Shown here: positions 1 to 12,300 of the stretch, piece after piece | Position numbering within the stretch: position 1 is the first letter of the stretch | Layout: each line of letters opens with the position of its first letter | Source of the DNA: Deuterostichococcus epilithicus | Lineage: Eukaryota; Chlorophyta; Trebouxiophyceae; Prasiolales; Stichococcaceae | Reading direction: 5' to 3' | NCBI GenBank assembly: GCA_033439295.1 | Contig: JAVTLE010000004.1 | Span: 62,012 to 126,011, forward strand | Length of the DNA stretch: 64,000 nt | The notes under the pieces: model-generated | The model's input: the letters and a program-made list of their open reading frames with translations, nothing else | Database searches by the model: none | What the model was told of the DNA's origin: nothing | Program-made: the position numbers and the translations under genes

Positions 1-360
1 AAGATGTCTGTTCATTGGTTGTGTAGTTTTGAGGGTTGAGGTCGACGCCGCTGGTGCCGCTGAGCTTGGCTCAGTGCTTTGGTTCACACTTGCAGGCATG
101 CGCATTTCGCCAGGCCGGAGCGTTGCCACGACAGCAAAACCTGCAGGACGAGACCTCTGCAGCTGGACGGGCACCACACAACGCCTGCTCCCGGAGTTGC
201 AGGCCTGCGATTCCCAGTGGTGCTGCAGAACTCTCGGCAATCATGTCTGCAGCCGTGTAGCATCTGCCTTAAATCCCAGAAACCCTCGATGATGCACAAT
301 CGGATCCGGTATCTATCAAATGTCGACGAAGCTGCGGCTCACTGCCACAGGAGGTGAAGC
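1..360. other. 3' flank of the SOS1-type gene, no gene seen
   Basis: This stretch lies beyond the stop codon of the minus-strand antiporter gene (TGA read at 363-361). Short open frames exist on both strands but none shows a recognisable protein or consistent splice phase. It probably contains the 3' untranslated region; no clear poly(A) signal (TGTAA on the minus strand) was found. Confidence 0.5.
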
Positions 361-3300
361 TCAAGGCTGAAAATTGGAACGAGCAAGAAGGCAAACAGGC
401 ATGCGGCCCCAACAGCCCCACACCTGGGAGCTGTGCTCCGGGATGGAGCCCGCCAGCGGGCTGCCCTCCTCGCAGAACACTGACGGGGCCCCCGCCACGT
501 CGGTGCTGGCGCCCGCGTCGCCCCGCAGCAGCACTGCGCTGGTGCCGCGCTTCAGCAGCAACTCGCCCCCGGGGGGCAACTCCACCAGCTCGCCGCCGCC
601 CAGCTGCAGGCGCAGCGCCGAGTACACCGCCTCCGCCTGGTGGTCGACATGCCTGCAAGCCCACAAAATAGCTTCTAGGAGTTAGGGTTTAGGGACAGCT
701 CAGCAGACAATCGACAGCATGTCATATTGAGGGTATGAGCTGCAGGCGCAGCACCAAAGTGCCCTGCACCGCCTCCACCCCGGTGCTCAACGCGCCTGCA
801 GGGTCTATTGGGAACACGGAGCGAGAATCAGCCAAGCATTGCGAGCATGGGATACGTGCTGGTTCGATAGGGTATGCCGCCGTTGCCCGGTGCTCGATGT
901 GCCTGCGGGCAGTAAGTGCAGGTTACAGACAGCGGTTCGATTGAACTTGCAAATGAGTGCAGTCCAGATATTGTGCATTCTAGCAGCTGCAGGCGCAGCG
1001 CTGATTATGCCGCCCCGCCTCATAATGGCAGCAAGATGACGAGCAGGTCGAGCAGACTGCCGCCAGAAGACTCGACACTGAGCATCAGTCGTGTAAAGTT
1101 GAGTTTGATCACGCCACGCATGCGGGACCTGAGCCGTCAAGTGGTGAGCATGACCCGTCCGCCTCCATCCGCAGCGAGGACCCTGGCGTGGGCGATGCGA
1201 GCTAAACGCATGCAGGAGCCGTTATATTCACGAGTCGGCGGCGGCGGCTCAGGTGGCGCTGCAGGCGTGCGGCGCCAGTAGGCGCACAGCCGTGTCTGAG
1301 TAGCAGAGACGAGCGGGATCTGTGCGTGAACACGTCTAGGTCTTCACCTCTTAGCGGCCGCGGCGCGGGTGGCGTTGCATGCGGGCGGCGCCGGCAGACG
1401 CACAGTGTCGTCGTTGCTGGCCTCTGCCAGCAGCGCCGCCAGCGAGCGGCCGCCCTCTGTCGCGGAGCGGCCCGGCCGCCGCCGCGCCTGCAGCTGTGAG
1501 TCCGATCGTTGCAGTTGCAGACATGTGTGCAGAGACGTGCAGTAATGTTGTGGGCAGGAATGTGTGCGGGAGGCCGAGGTTATGGAAGAGATGGCATGTA
1601 TTGCATGCAGCAGGGCGTGGAGGGGCCTGCGAAATGGCACTCAACGCTGCGTCCGCAGACCCACGCAGAGATGCCTGCAGCGTGCTTGCGCAGGTGCAGC
1701 AGGCCCACAAGCTGCACTGAAAAAGTTGAGGCAGCCAGCTCCAAGGCCATGCGATGACGTGCATCCAGGCAGCCCCACGCACCTGCTGCGCGTCGCTGGA
1801 GCCGCGGCCCTGGTCGGCGCCTGCGCCGCCGGCGTCGCCGGATCCGGTATCGAACAGCGAGCGCAGCCGCCGCTCCGCGAGACTTTGCCGCCGCCCATCG
1901 CCACCGGCCGCGCGTCGCTCCTGCATTGCACAAACACCCTAAATCGCTTGAGAGCAGGCACTGTGGTACCCAGCTTTTGTTACCGAGAGATGGTGTGCAC
2001 ATGTGTTCTTTCTGCACATGCGGAGCAGGAGGAAGTGGCAGTCCAGTGCGGACGCTCTTCTAGGGGCGGCAGGCACCGGCGGCAACACTGAATCAGGGGC
2101 CAAGAGGAGCATTTTCAGCGAGCAGGTTCGCTGACAGTGCTCAAGCGAAGGCTTCGGACAAGGTTTCCGCCTGGTGTCCGCCACAGCCTTGCCGGCTCGT
2201 GACAAGAGCAAGACATGGGGGCCCGGCAGCTGAGTGGCGCTTTGCCGCGAGCGGCATCAAAGGCCATGGCACGCACACCTCGGGGACACTGAATGGTGGT
2301 GAACTGACAGCACAGCACAGCACAGCACAGCACAGCCCAGCACAGCCAGTTTCAGCAGAACACAGCAATCTCAAGTTGGCCCTGTCGCGAGACGTTGTGC
2401 TGCGGCGGCAACACATGCGCAGGGCGGTGCGCGGAATACTACAAGCAACGCGCACCCTGGCGCAGGAGGCGGCCCTGAGCAGGTCGCCAATGTGGGCCAG
2501 CAGCTGCGGGCGCAGACGCTCCGCCACGTACAGCGCCGCCAGCCGGAACATGTCCACCTGCAGTGCGAGCAGTGGAGCGGGTCACACGCCGGCGCCGCCA
2601 GGGCGGCAGAGACCGGGAAGACACTCAGAGTCGCACAGGCGCATGCGCTCTGCGACGTACAGCGCCCAGCGAGCGCGACATGGCTCTGGCGAAGAGATGA
2701 CCCAGTGGACGACGGCATGTGGGAGCGAACCTCCAGCTGCATGAAGACGGGGTCGCCCAGCGCGGCGCGGTCGCGGATGAGCCCGATGCCGGAGCTGGGC
2801 AGCTCAAACACTACAGGGCCTTTCCCCAGGGCGTTGCCTTCCGCGATGGCCACCGCGCGGCCCGCCAGGCTCTCGCCTGCGCGGCTCAGCACAGCCGCAT
2901 CAGCATACCAGCGCGCAAGGCAGATATATATCGTAGAGTCGGCAGGGTGACAAGTCTGCCCGGCAGCTGCAACGAGCGCAAAGCGCATAGCAGACCCGGA
3001 GATATGGACACCTTTGCCGCTTGTGAGCTGTGAGCAGCGCTGCTCGTCCACGCCTGCTGTACACACGCGCAAGGACAGGCAAAAGCAAGCATGGCATCGT
3101 GGGGCCGCACCGGTGAGTGCGGAGAACAGGCCGAACATGCCGCCGGTGCCCAGGAAGTAGGTCTGGCTGGTGCCCTGCCACACATCGTAGCGCACCCGCA
3201 CCAGTCCGCTGCACACGATGAAGATGCCCTCCTCCTGTGGCCACAATCATTGCATGAACGTCAGGAGCTGCAGAGGGGGGAAAGGCAGCACGCGTACCAG

Positions 3301-6300
3301 GCCGCTGAAAGGAATGCCTCGCCCTCGTGTGGGCCACGGAAAAGCAAGGGTGCCACACAGCTGCTGTGGCAACACGCTCTGCCAGAGGACGGGCCTGGTT
3401 GCTGGCGGAGCGCAGTTCCAGTTGCATGCCACAGCATGAACGAATCTACATGGGGAGTGCTCGAAAGGGAAGGTTTCGAGGCTGCTTCGGGACTTGTTTT
3501 TCGGGGTCAGGCGCACCGGCGCGGACTCGTGGATCTGGCGGCCGGAGCGGTACATGAGCAGCCGCCCGCGCGCCAGCACCTGCTCCAGCACCTTGGCAGG
3601 CACCTGGCGGCGCGCAGCAGAAACATCAGGATCGGCCAGGCAAGACATCCTCGTGGGCGGCACCCATGGGCTGCAGCCGTCGCGTTGCTATGGCAGAGCG
3701 GTCACCTGCGCGGTGCTGCGTGCACCAACAGGCGACCTGCGGCCTGGAGCCCCTTGTGAAGGACAGGCGTGACTGCAGCACACTGCACAGCGCCTGCGGC
3801 TGGTGAGGTGGTCGCACCCCCACGGCGGGCAGTGCTGCGCACCTGGCGCATGATGGGCAGGGAGCGCAGGACGTCAATAACGAGGGGCGCCCGCCAGGTG
3901 GGTCCCCGGTGGGCCAGCACCCGGATGCGGGTGTCAATGGGCTCCGCCATGAGCCCCGCCTCCTGGCCCGTGACCATGCCGCTGTGTGCCATGCGGTCCA
4001 CGAACACCAGCTGCTGCCGCAGCACCGCCATTGCCGCCCTGGCGTTGTGAACAGAGGTTTTAGGGTATCAGTCTTAGTGTCCAGGTCGCTGTGCGCCATG
4101 CGGGCCACGAACACCAGCTGCTGGCGCAGCACCGCCATGACCGCCCTGAGGTGAGATGGAATAGAAAGGGTATGATGATCAGGATGAGGCAGTACGAACC
4201 CCGCCCTCAGCAGCTGCTGCCACAGCACCGCCATCGCCGCCCTGTCATTGTGGGTAAGGAGCGTGTGTCAGTGCAATGGGCACGGGGGCGAGTGTGAGAT
4301 GCCTGTCAGTCCGTCACCAGCCTCGAGCATGCAATGCAGTCGACAGCCGCCAGCCGCCGCCGCAGCACCACCGTCAGTCGTTGCCCTGAGATGGAACGAA
4401 AAGGTTGTGGATCAGTATGCGGCAGCACGAAACCTACAAACCGTCCCATTCTCAATTGCGCAGCGCGGCCCGACAGACACACGCAGCCACCGTGGCCGCC
4501 CTGGCGCGAGACAAAGATGCAAGGCGCCAGAGGAGACGCGGGTTCCAACATGTCACTGCATCCACAGACCCCCACACACGCCACCGGCAGCCCATGTCGC
4601 CTGTCACATGCCAGGCTCAACATCAGAACCACCACCAAGGGAGTTGTGCTGCCTGCCAAAGCCTGCTGGAGGGGCATCGTCACGGAGGTCTTAGTCGTGT
4701 GCCCGACAGCCACTCACACAGCGCTGCCCCACCCGCAGAAAATCGAAATGCCATGCTGCAGCGTCTGCCTCTCGAGTGCTTGGGTTCAGCGGTAACACGG
4801 TCCTTTGGTTTCAGTCGGCGCACCGGTAAGACTGGATGGCACGGAAGCGCTCGGGCGCCTCGATCTCGCGGTCGATGATGAACTTCCAGACCCGAGCCGA
4901 CTCCGCCTCCACCTCCTCGATGAGCACGTCCGACGCCTCGTGTTCCCACAGCCAGTGCACCTGATTTGACCGGTATAATTTACCTTGAATTCATTAAGGC
5001 GAACCTGCAGCAAGTGAATGCGCACGAGCATGTACCCCATGGCCACTCGCAGCTGAGGGTCCACAACGACAGGCAGGTGTACTGTGCATCTGCATACCAG
5101 TTTGTGCGACACCAGACTTGCCTGCGGCGAGTGCGTCAGCGCGAGCAGGTACTCCATGGCCACCTCGCAGCTGAGCAGCAGCTGCTTGGACAGCAGGCGC
5201 TGGCCCAGGTTGACGATGTGGTAGCCCGGCACGCCCAGGCCCCAGCGCAGTATAGCCCACTTGGAGCGCTTGAGCTTGATGCCGAAGCGGCGTAGCCGGA
5301 ACACCACGCGCACCTGCACCACAGGTGCCGAGAGCACGGGTCTGCTGTTGCATGTCGTTCAGGCGGCTTGGGAGCACAGGGTCCCAGACTCAGGAGCTGC
5401 AGCCGTGCGGCCGGCGACAGGCGTGTGGCACCGGCATGCAGCCAGGTGGTGTGGGGCGCTTGGGACGTGCCCAAGAAGAAGCAAGCCATGGAGACCGCCC
5501 CCGCAGCTGCGGGGCGGCCTCTGTTGCTGGCCGACTGCACCGCGTCTCAAGCCGTTCAGGGCATGCCGTGCCGTCAGCCTTTGCCTTCCGTTTTGCGCGA
5601 ATTCTGCCTCCACTCTTCACAACCAAGCTTTTCGTTTGGAGGTTCAAAGCCTGGTCTTGTGTCCAGGGCGCAGGCCATGTGGTGCGAGGGTTGCAGAGCT
5701 AATGCGGTTAGTATCCTGGAGCATATGGTTTTACGAGGAGAGACCACACGCCAAGAGTGCGCGCAGCCAGGCGCCGGTGTCCTCTGCTTCCAGCAAATTC
5801 CACAACATCAGCAACTCGCAGTCCCGAAGTGGATTTGTGTTGTGGTTCATTGACGCACCAGTATGGCCCGCAGCCAGCCGCCGGTGACCTCCTTTTCCAG
5901 CGACTCCCACAGCGCCAGCGGCGTGTCCGGGTCATCGATCTCCGTGTCGCAGCCGTGGTCCAATATCCGCAGCCCCTGCAGCGCGGCGCAGGGTCAAGGT
6001 TTGAGTTGGGGCTTGGATAGGATAATGCGTGGAATCTTGATTGTGCGATGACCAAGTTGTGAGTAGGGGTGTGACTTCGCCAGAGGTCTGCGGGATCCTG
6101 GTGCCGTTCTGCTGGTGGCGACACCGCAGGGGGGCCGCACCCTGGTGGAGAGCAGGCCCTCGATGGACTTGGTGTGGAAGTAGCGCTTCATGCCGGCGCA
6201 GATGCGGGCGCGCATGTCTGCGACCTCCTCCGCCGCAGGCTGCGGCCCCTGCGGGGCCAACCTTAGGGCTGATGATTCAGGGTAGTTCGAGCTTGAGAAT

Positions 6301-9300
6301 GACCAAGAGGCGCTTGAGGCCGGGACAATGCATTTCACTTGCAGTTCGGGTGGTCAGCGACTTCGTTCCTGTACCATCTCCTTTGCCGCATGCTCCGACC
6401 CATAGCTCGCAAAGGCCGCCAGAAGCGGAGATACATGCTACTGAACAGGTGGTGCAGCCAGCAACGAAGCTGACGGCGATAGCTGCCTTTCTGCACTGCG
6501 GGCCGTCTGGCATTTGGTGTGATGCCAGCACATGGATGCGGACACGTATGGCCGGTGCGGCTACCACTGGCACCGTTTCTTTTCAGAGCCACTGAAGTCC
6601 GTTGCTGTTCCTGCAGCAGGCCACGAGCACGGAGGCGTGACCCACCGTTTCTGTGGCCTCCTCCGCACTCGGCGTCCCGGAGCGGCCGCTGCCGCGGGTG
6701 AGGCTGTTGCCGGCCGACGCGGATGAAGACAGCACGTGCCGCCCCTTGGGCAGCACGCCAGTGTGCCAGGTGTGCTCCGAGCTCAGCGCCGCACTGCGTG
6801 GCAGGGACAGGGTGTCATGTGACGGGGGGATAGATCACTAGACAGAGTCATGTTGGGCGGCACCGCAGTGCGGATGCAGGGGCATGCACACGTGCGGTGT
6901 GGCGGCCTTGCTGACATTGCCTCCTGTCAGATGCGCATAAGGCGACCATGTCGAGAGGCGGGAGATGGCTGTGGATCAGTAGAGAGCTGCAACAGGGCCA
7001 CACCTTCCCTGTTTCCAACCGCTGGGGAGCTCGGTTGTCGGTGACATGATCATAATCCTCAGCAGAGTGCCTTCGGCTGCAGCTTGTCGACACCCAGTGG
7101 CAAGCAGCCAGATGGCGATGGGCTGCTTGCCGAGCAAAGCGCAAGGGAAACACTGCTTCGCACCCGCTCATCATGCGGCTGCCGACGCGGCCGACCGGAG
7201 AGTCCCCTTCCTCCGGAAGGCTGCCGCTGCTGCCCGCATGCTGCATGCCGCGCTTGCTGCTGCTGCTTCCGGCACGCATCGACCTGCACGAAGTTCACAG
7301 CGTGGTGTGTGCTGTCCTGTTAAGATACGATCGAGTGCTGACAGCAAAATGATACTACAGGATTCTGAATCAGGTCTATGAACCAGTGCGCATTTCAAGC
7401 GTGCGGTGCTGCGCTCTCGTCCTGCAACTTGCAGGCCGCAGCATTGGATGCTCGACGAGTCCCCTGTGGGAGGGCTGCGCAACGGGGGGCTGGACGCCGA
7501 TCCACGCGCAGGCCGCTTTCGGCGATCGCCGCTGCGGTGACATCCTCGCAGCACATGTGCCTATTAATTCCCACCGACGTCGTCCTGGATGGCTAGGAAT
7601 ATAGCACGCTGGTTGCGTGGTCCTGGCGGCACAAGACAGTAAACCATGCCGCAGTACCTGAAATTTGTTAGCAGCCTGGAGACCCCTGCGCATCTGATGG
7701 GTTATGACTTAGGGTTTTAGGATTGCACCTGTTGCGGCCTGCCATGCCGCTGGTCCATGTCAGCGAGTTGGCGTCGTCCGTGTCGCTTGTAGCCGCAGGC
7801 ATGGCGCCGGGGCCAAAAATGGAGGGCCCTGCGACGCCGAAGCTTTCCATGGCGCCGGTACCGCCGCCGCGGGCGATGTCATGTGTCGGCTTGGCGCGGA
7901 AGGCATGCCGCTGCGGGGGCGGTACACAGTGTTTGTGAGACCGGCAACGCAACTGTAACCGACCCACGTGTGGGAGCCATGGAAGGCATATCTAGGCTTA
8001 GGCGCCATGGCTTTTAGAGCCACGCATTGAGCAAGGCCAGTCAGCAGATGCACGCCGCCCCTGACTCGATGCTTGCAGGACCACAGCCGCCCAGGTCCAT
8101 TCTTGCGCAATACAGCACATGTGCAATTATCTACGCTACTCATTGCTGCTGCCTTCGCAACCAAGCACAACTGGCACCAGCGCAGACAAGGCATGGCCGC
8201 AGTCTGTACTGCACGCTCAGGCTGAGGAATTGACTGTTTATCTGCAGTGGTGGTCTGAGCGCCAGATTGCGGATGGAGCACCTGCGCACTGCAGATTGTG
8301 GTGGGCGAGAACCCATGGACCACAGTCGCAGCTCAGCTAGACAGCGCAGATCGCGTCTCTTTAAAGCGGTTGGGCGGCGCACCTGGGCCGGCGGCGAGAC
8401 AGCAAAGCTCTCTGGGGCGCCGACACCGCGGTGCACCAAGTGATCCACCGCTTCACGGTGCCTGCGCAACAACCCAGGCCAACCAGCATCACATCTCTGA
8501 GCACGAACCTCAGAACTGCTGCCCTGCGGGCGCACAGCGGTCTCTGGCACCAATGGCCAGCTGTTCGATTGTGCACGTGCCACTGTCGGCTGCGTCCAAG
8601 GTGAATGCCCGGGCGGTGCCTGGCGGCTGCAAACTCAGTGCTGCACGACCTGACACCACCTATACCCTCAGAAGCTCGACGCGCAACGAGCCACTGCCAG
8701 ATATCGGCGCAGTGTAACTCAGCAAACCGGCCGCCGGTCCCACACGCTGCTGTGTCAGCTGGTAACAGTATGCCAGTGAAACAGCAAGACTGCACGCTGA
8801 AAAGGCTGCTGACTTGGCCCCCAGGTCTGCTGAGAGTCCCCCACTGTCAGTGCCTGGTTGTGCACCTCCCATTCGGCTGCAGACGCCAACGAGCTAATGC
8901 GCCAAAGTGAACGCCGGGAAGCTTGTCTCCAGCACCTGGAGACGTCCTCGGGGCTGGGCTCCTGGCAGTCGGCCTCCACCTCCTCGTCACCGTATGATAT
9001 GTCGGCCCCCTGGCCCTTCTGGTGCTGCCGGCTGCCGCCTTCGGAGGACCCCGAAGCCGACTCGAAGTCCAGGACGCCGCTCCTGGGGTCCACGCCGGAC
9101 GGCTGGCCGGCGGCGGCGGTGCCGCGGGGCCTCGGCCGCGGGCTGCCGCCGGCGCGAGGACTGGCGCCATCGGCGCCGCCATCCTTGCCTGTGAGCAGGC
9201 AGGGGGGCGGGGAGTTGGCGGCTGCAGGGTCCTCGGATGGAAGAGTGCAGGAGCATCATGCGGTGCTGGGATGCGCCTGAACATCTACGGCGTCCTGCAA

Positions 9301-12300
9301 CGACAGGTTGCAACCTGACCTTGCGACGGGAGATCGCCATTGCGTGCGGCCTGGTGCAGCTGCAACCGTCAACCAGCGGGAGCAAATGCACACCTCGGGG
9401 CGAGGCGCCGCCGGCGCCGGCGTCGCCGCTGCCGGCGCCGCCGCCGCCGCGAAAGAGGCCCTTGACCGACGGACGCGCCGTGGCGCTCTTGACACGCTCC
9501 AGCGACGTCGTCGCGCCGGACAGCAGGCGCCCTGCCAGCCGCCCCAGCGAGCTGGTGCTGGCCTCGTTCTCGGAGTTCCCCTCCAGCTCGTCTGGGCCTG
9601 TCGACAGGGTGGCTGCACGTCGGCGCAAGATGGGCAGTCACGTCAGGCTGCTGCACAAGCGTATGGCCATCAATTGCCGAGCATGGCTGCTGCCGCGGGC
9701 ACTGTGCGTCAGGGACCCGACCGCCTTTCGGAGGCGGAGGTCCCGAGCTGCCTTCTCCGCCTGATTTGCTTGATAATCATTGCGCGGGAAAGAGTTTCCC
9801 TGAATGCGGGAGTCGAGCGCAATGAAGGCTCCAGCGCGCCTGCCAGCGACGCGACGCTGCCGAGCCGCGAGCGCGGGTGCGAGCCCCAGTCCTCCACTGC
9901 AAAGCCGCTGCCGCCGCTGCCGCCGCCACCACGCGGCGACGCGGCCGCTTCCCCCGCAGCTGGCGGCGGTGCCTCCGCAGCCGCAATCTCTGTGTCGCCG
10001 CCGTGCTGGCTGGCGTCGGGGGGTGCCTTCAGACCAGCGGGTTCGCCGCCCTGAGGACGGCCGGAAGGTTCGCCGCTGGCATCCGTATGCCGCCCGTCGG
10101 ACTGGCCACCGTCCTCGCCGTCTGGCAGTTGCGACAGGTGCGCATACGCCGCGTGCAGCCGTCGGTGCGGCGAGGGCTCCGTCGGGTGTGCTGAATCATT
10201 TGAGGCGGCGACCCCGTGCAATGCCGCTGTTGCCGTCGTCCTGGCGGCCAGGCCGGCGGGCGGCTGCGGCAGCACAGCGTCAAGCGCCGACTGCTGCGCA
10301 TGCCAGGCGCCATCACCACCAGCGGCCGTCCAGGCCGCATCCGTCGACAGTAGGGCCGGACTGCCATCGCCGCCGACTTGAGCAGCCGCCGCCGCCTCCG
10401 CCAGCGTAGTAAAGGGGTTCGGCACCTCCGCCGCTACCGGCGGCGGCCCCGCGCCGGCCGCTGCTGACGCGCCCTGCGCGCCACCCACACTGTCCGCGGC
10501 GCCGCTACCGCCAGGGCCCGGGCTACCAAAGCGCTGCCGCAGACTGCCGCTGACGCCAGAACGTCGCTCGATCTGCTCCCGCAGCTGCGCCACCGGCTGC
10601 TGCCGCGGAGACACGACCGCCGGGCCGTCATCTTCTTCAACAGGAGCCGCCGCAGCTGTGTGGCCTTCCGTGCGCGGCACGGTGTCGCCGCGGCTCCGCA
10701 GCGGCTGCCGCCCAGTGAGCGCGTCCCCTGGGGCACGGGCGGCGTCCGCCGGCGCCTGCCGCCACGAAGGCGTGGCCGCAGCCGCATCCGCCGCTAGACC
10801 AGAGTCCTGCTGCTCTTCCGACGCCTCGGGGCCACCCGCCGCCGCGTCGCGCCTCTCAGCGTCGGCAATCTCGGGATCCTCTGTGGGGAACAGGGACGCA
10901 AGGGAGCGGCGCTGCGGCGGCGCCCTGGCGGGTTCCGCGGCCTCGCCGCCGCCGAACAGGTCGGCCAGCGAGCGGCGCGCCTCTGCCGGCGCCCGCTTGA
11001 TGGTCGCCTGCGGGCAGGGGTGGACACTGATCTGCTGAATGGCTTTGCTGATGCACGTATTGCGATGCTGCCGGCAAGACTCCTGACGGTCAAGTACATG
11101 AAGTACCCATCCATGTGCGCCGGCAGGACTCGCTGATGCAATGGAGACTCAACCCTACATGCTAAGCAGGCAGACAGGCGCTCGCATCCCTACTGCAAGC
11201 GCCTGGATACAAGCAACCGATCCGGAGCAGCAACTCAGCATTGCAGGCAGTTGCAGCTCGCCTGCGAATCGAGCAGCTGTTGTGACGCCGTCCGTGGCGG
11301 CAGCCCGCCGCCGCCCTCGCTGGTGTCTCGGCCGCCCTGAGGCAAGTCTGGCACCGAGGACACCCGCCCCAGCCATGGCGCGTTCTGGAGGCACACAGGC
11401 AGTCTGAAAAAGTCCCGGCAATGCCATGGACGCACTGCTGAGTTGGCAGGCTTGCATTCCGATCACCGAGGAGACCGTTGCGAGGCAGCAGTGCAGCCTG
11501 CATGCTGCATGCTGCAGTTCGCACTTTGCACTTTGCACTTAGGCCTCCAGTCTGTGCACAGGCATCCAGAAGGCAGGATACTTCGTGCGTCAAACAGACC
11601 TTGCACAACGAGACTTGCTTGGACATGCAAAATGGAGCGGCGCCGACAGGTGTGTGGCGTTGCACTAACCTGCTGCAGCAGCGGAGCAATCGTTGAGGTT
11701 GAAGACTCGGAGTCGCCAGCGACTGAAGACACCCGCGACAGGCCATGGCCCATGGAGCGGGCGGCGGGCCGCGGCGGCGCCGGTGACGGCGTGAAGACGC
11801 TGCCCCTCGACATGGCATGCGCCGCCGACGACCTGCAAGCGGCCGAAGAGGCAGTGAATCTCGAACGGCAGGCCTAGCGCTGGGAGGCAACCCGACTAAC
11901 AGCTTATGTGCAGCGAGGGAGAGGTGCCCGCATGCCGCGGCCCGGCGAAGCCCATGCCAACACCACAGCGCACTGTGGGAATCGTGCGGCAAGCAAGCTA
12001 CATTGCATCTCATGCTCTGCTGGCTACGAATGGTGTGCAGTGCTCTCAAGAAGGGGCAGACCAGAGCTGCACTGTCTTCTGTACGAGTTCCCTAACTCAC
12101 TTGTAAGCCGACGAGCGCGGCAAAGTCTGCCATTTTCCACAGCCAAGGGCATGCGATGGAGGGGATACCCGTTGCAAGGGGACATGCATTGTTCGTACTG
12201 ACTTGCCTTCGCTGCAGGAAGCCGGAGCTCTTGCGTCCCGGCGCCTCGTGTGTCGGCAGCCCCTCCGCACCCGACGGCCGCCGCGACGCGGCGGCGACGG

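Noticed and set aside
2371-3246. Separate cyclic-nucleotide-binding protein gene
   Set aside because: The domain order matches the C-terminal half of SOS1 and lies on the same strand with exons in between, so one gene is simpler.
9709-10680. 323-codon open frame on the minus strand as a stand-alone gene
   Set aside because: It is one long disordered exon of the antiporter: it runs on upstream in frame, lies between recognised SOS1 domains and has no start or stop context of its own.
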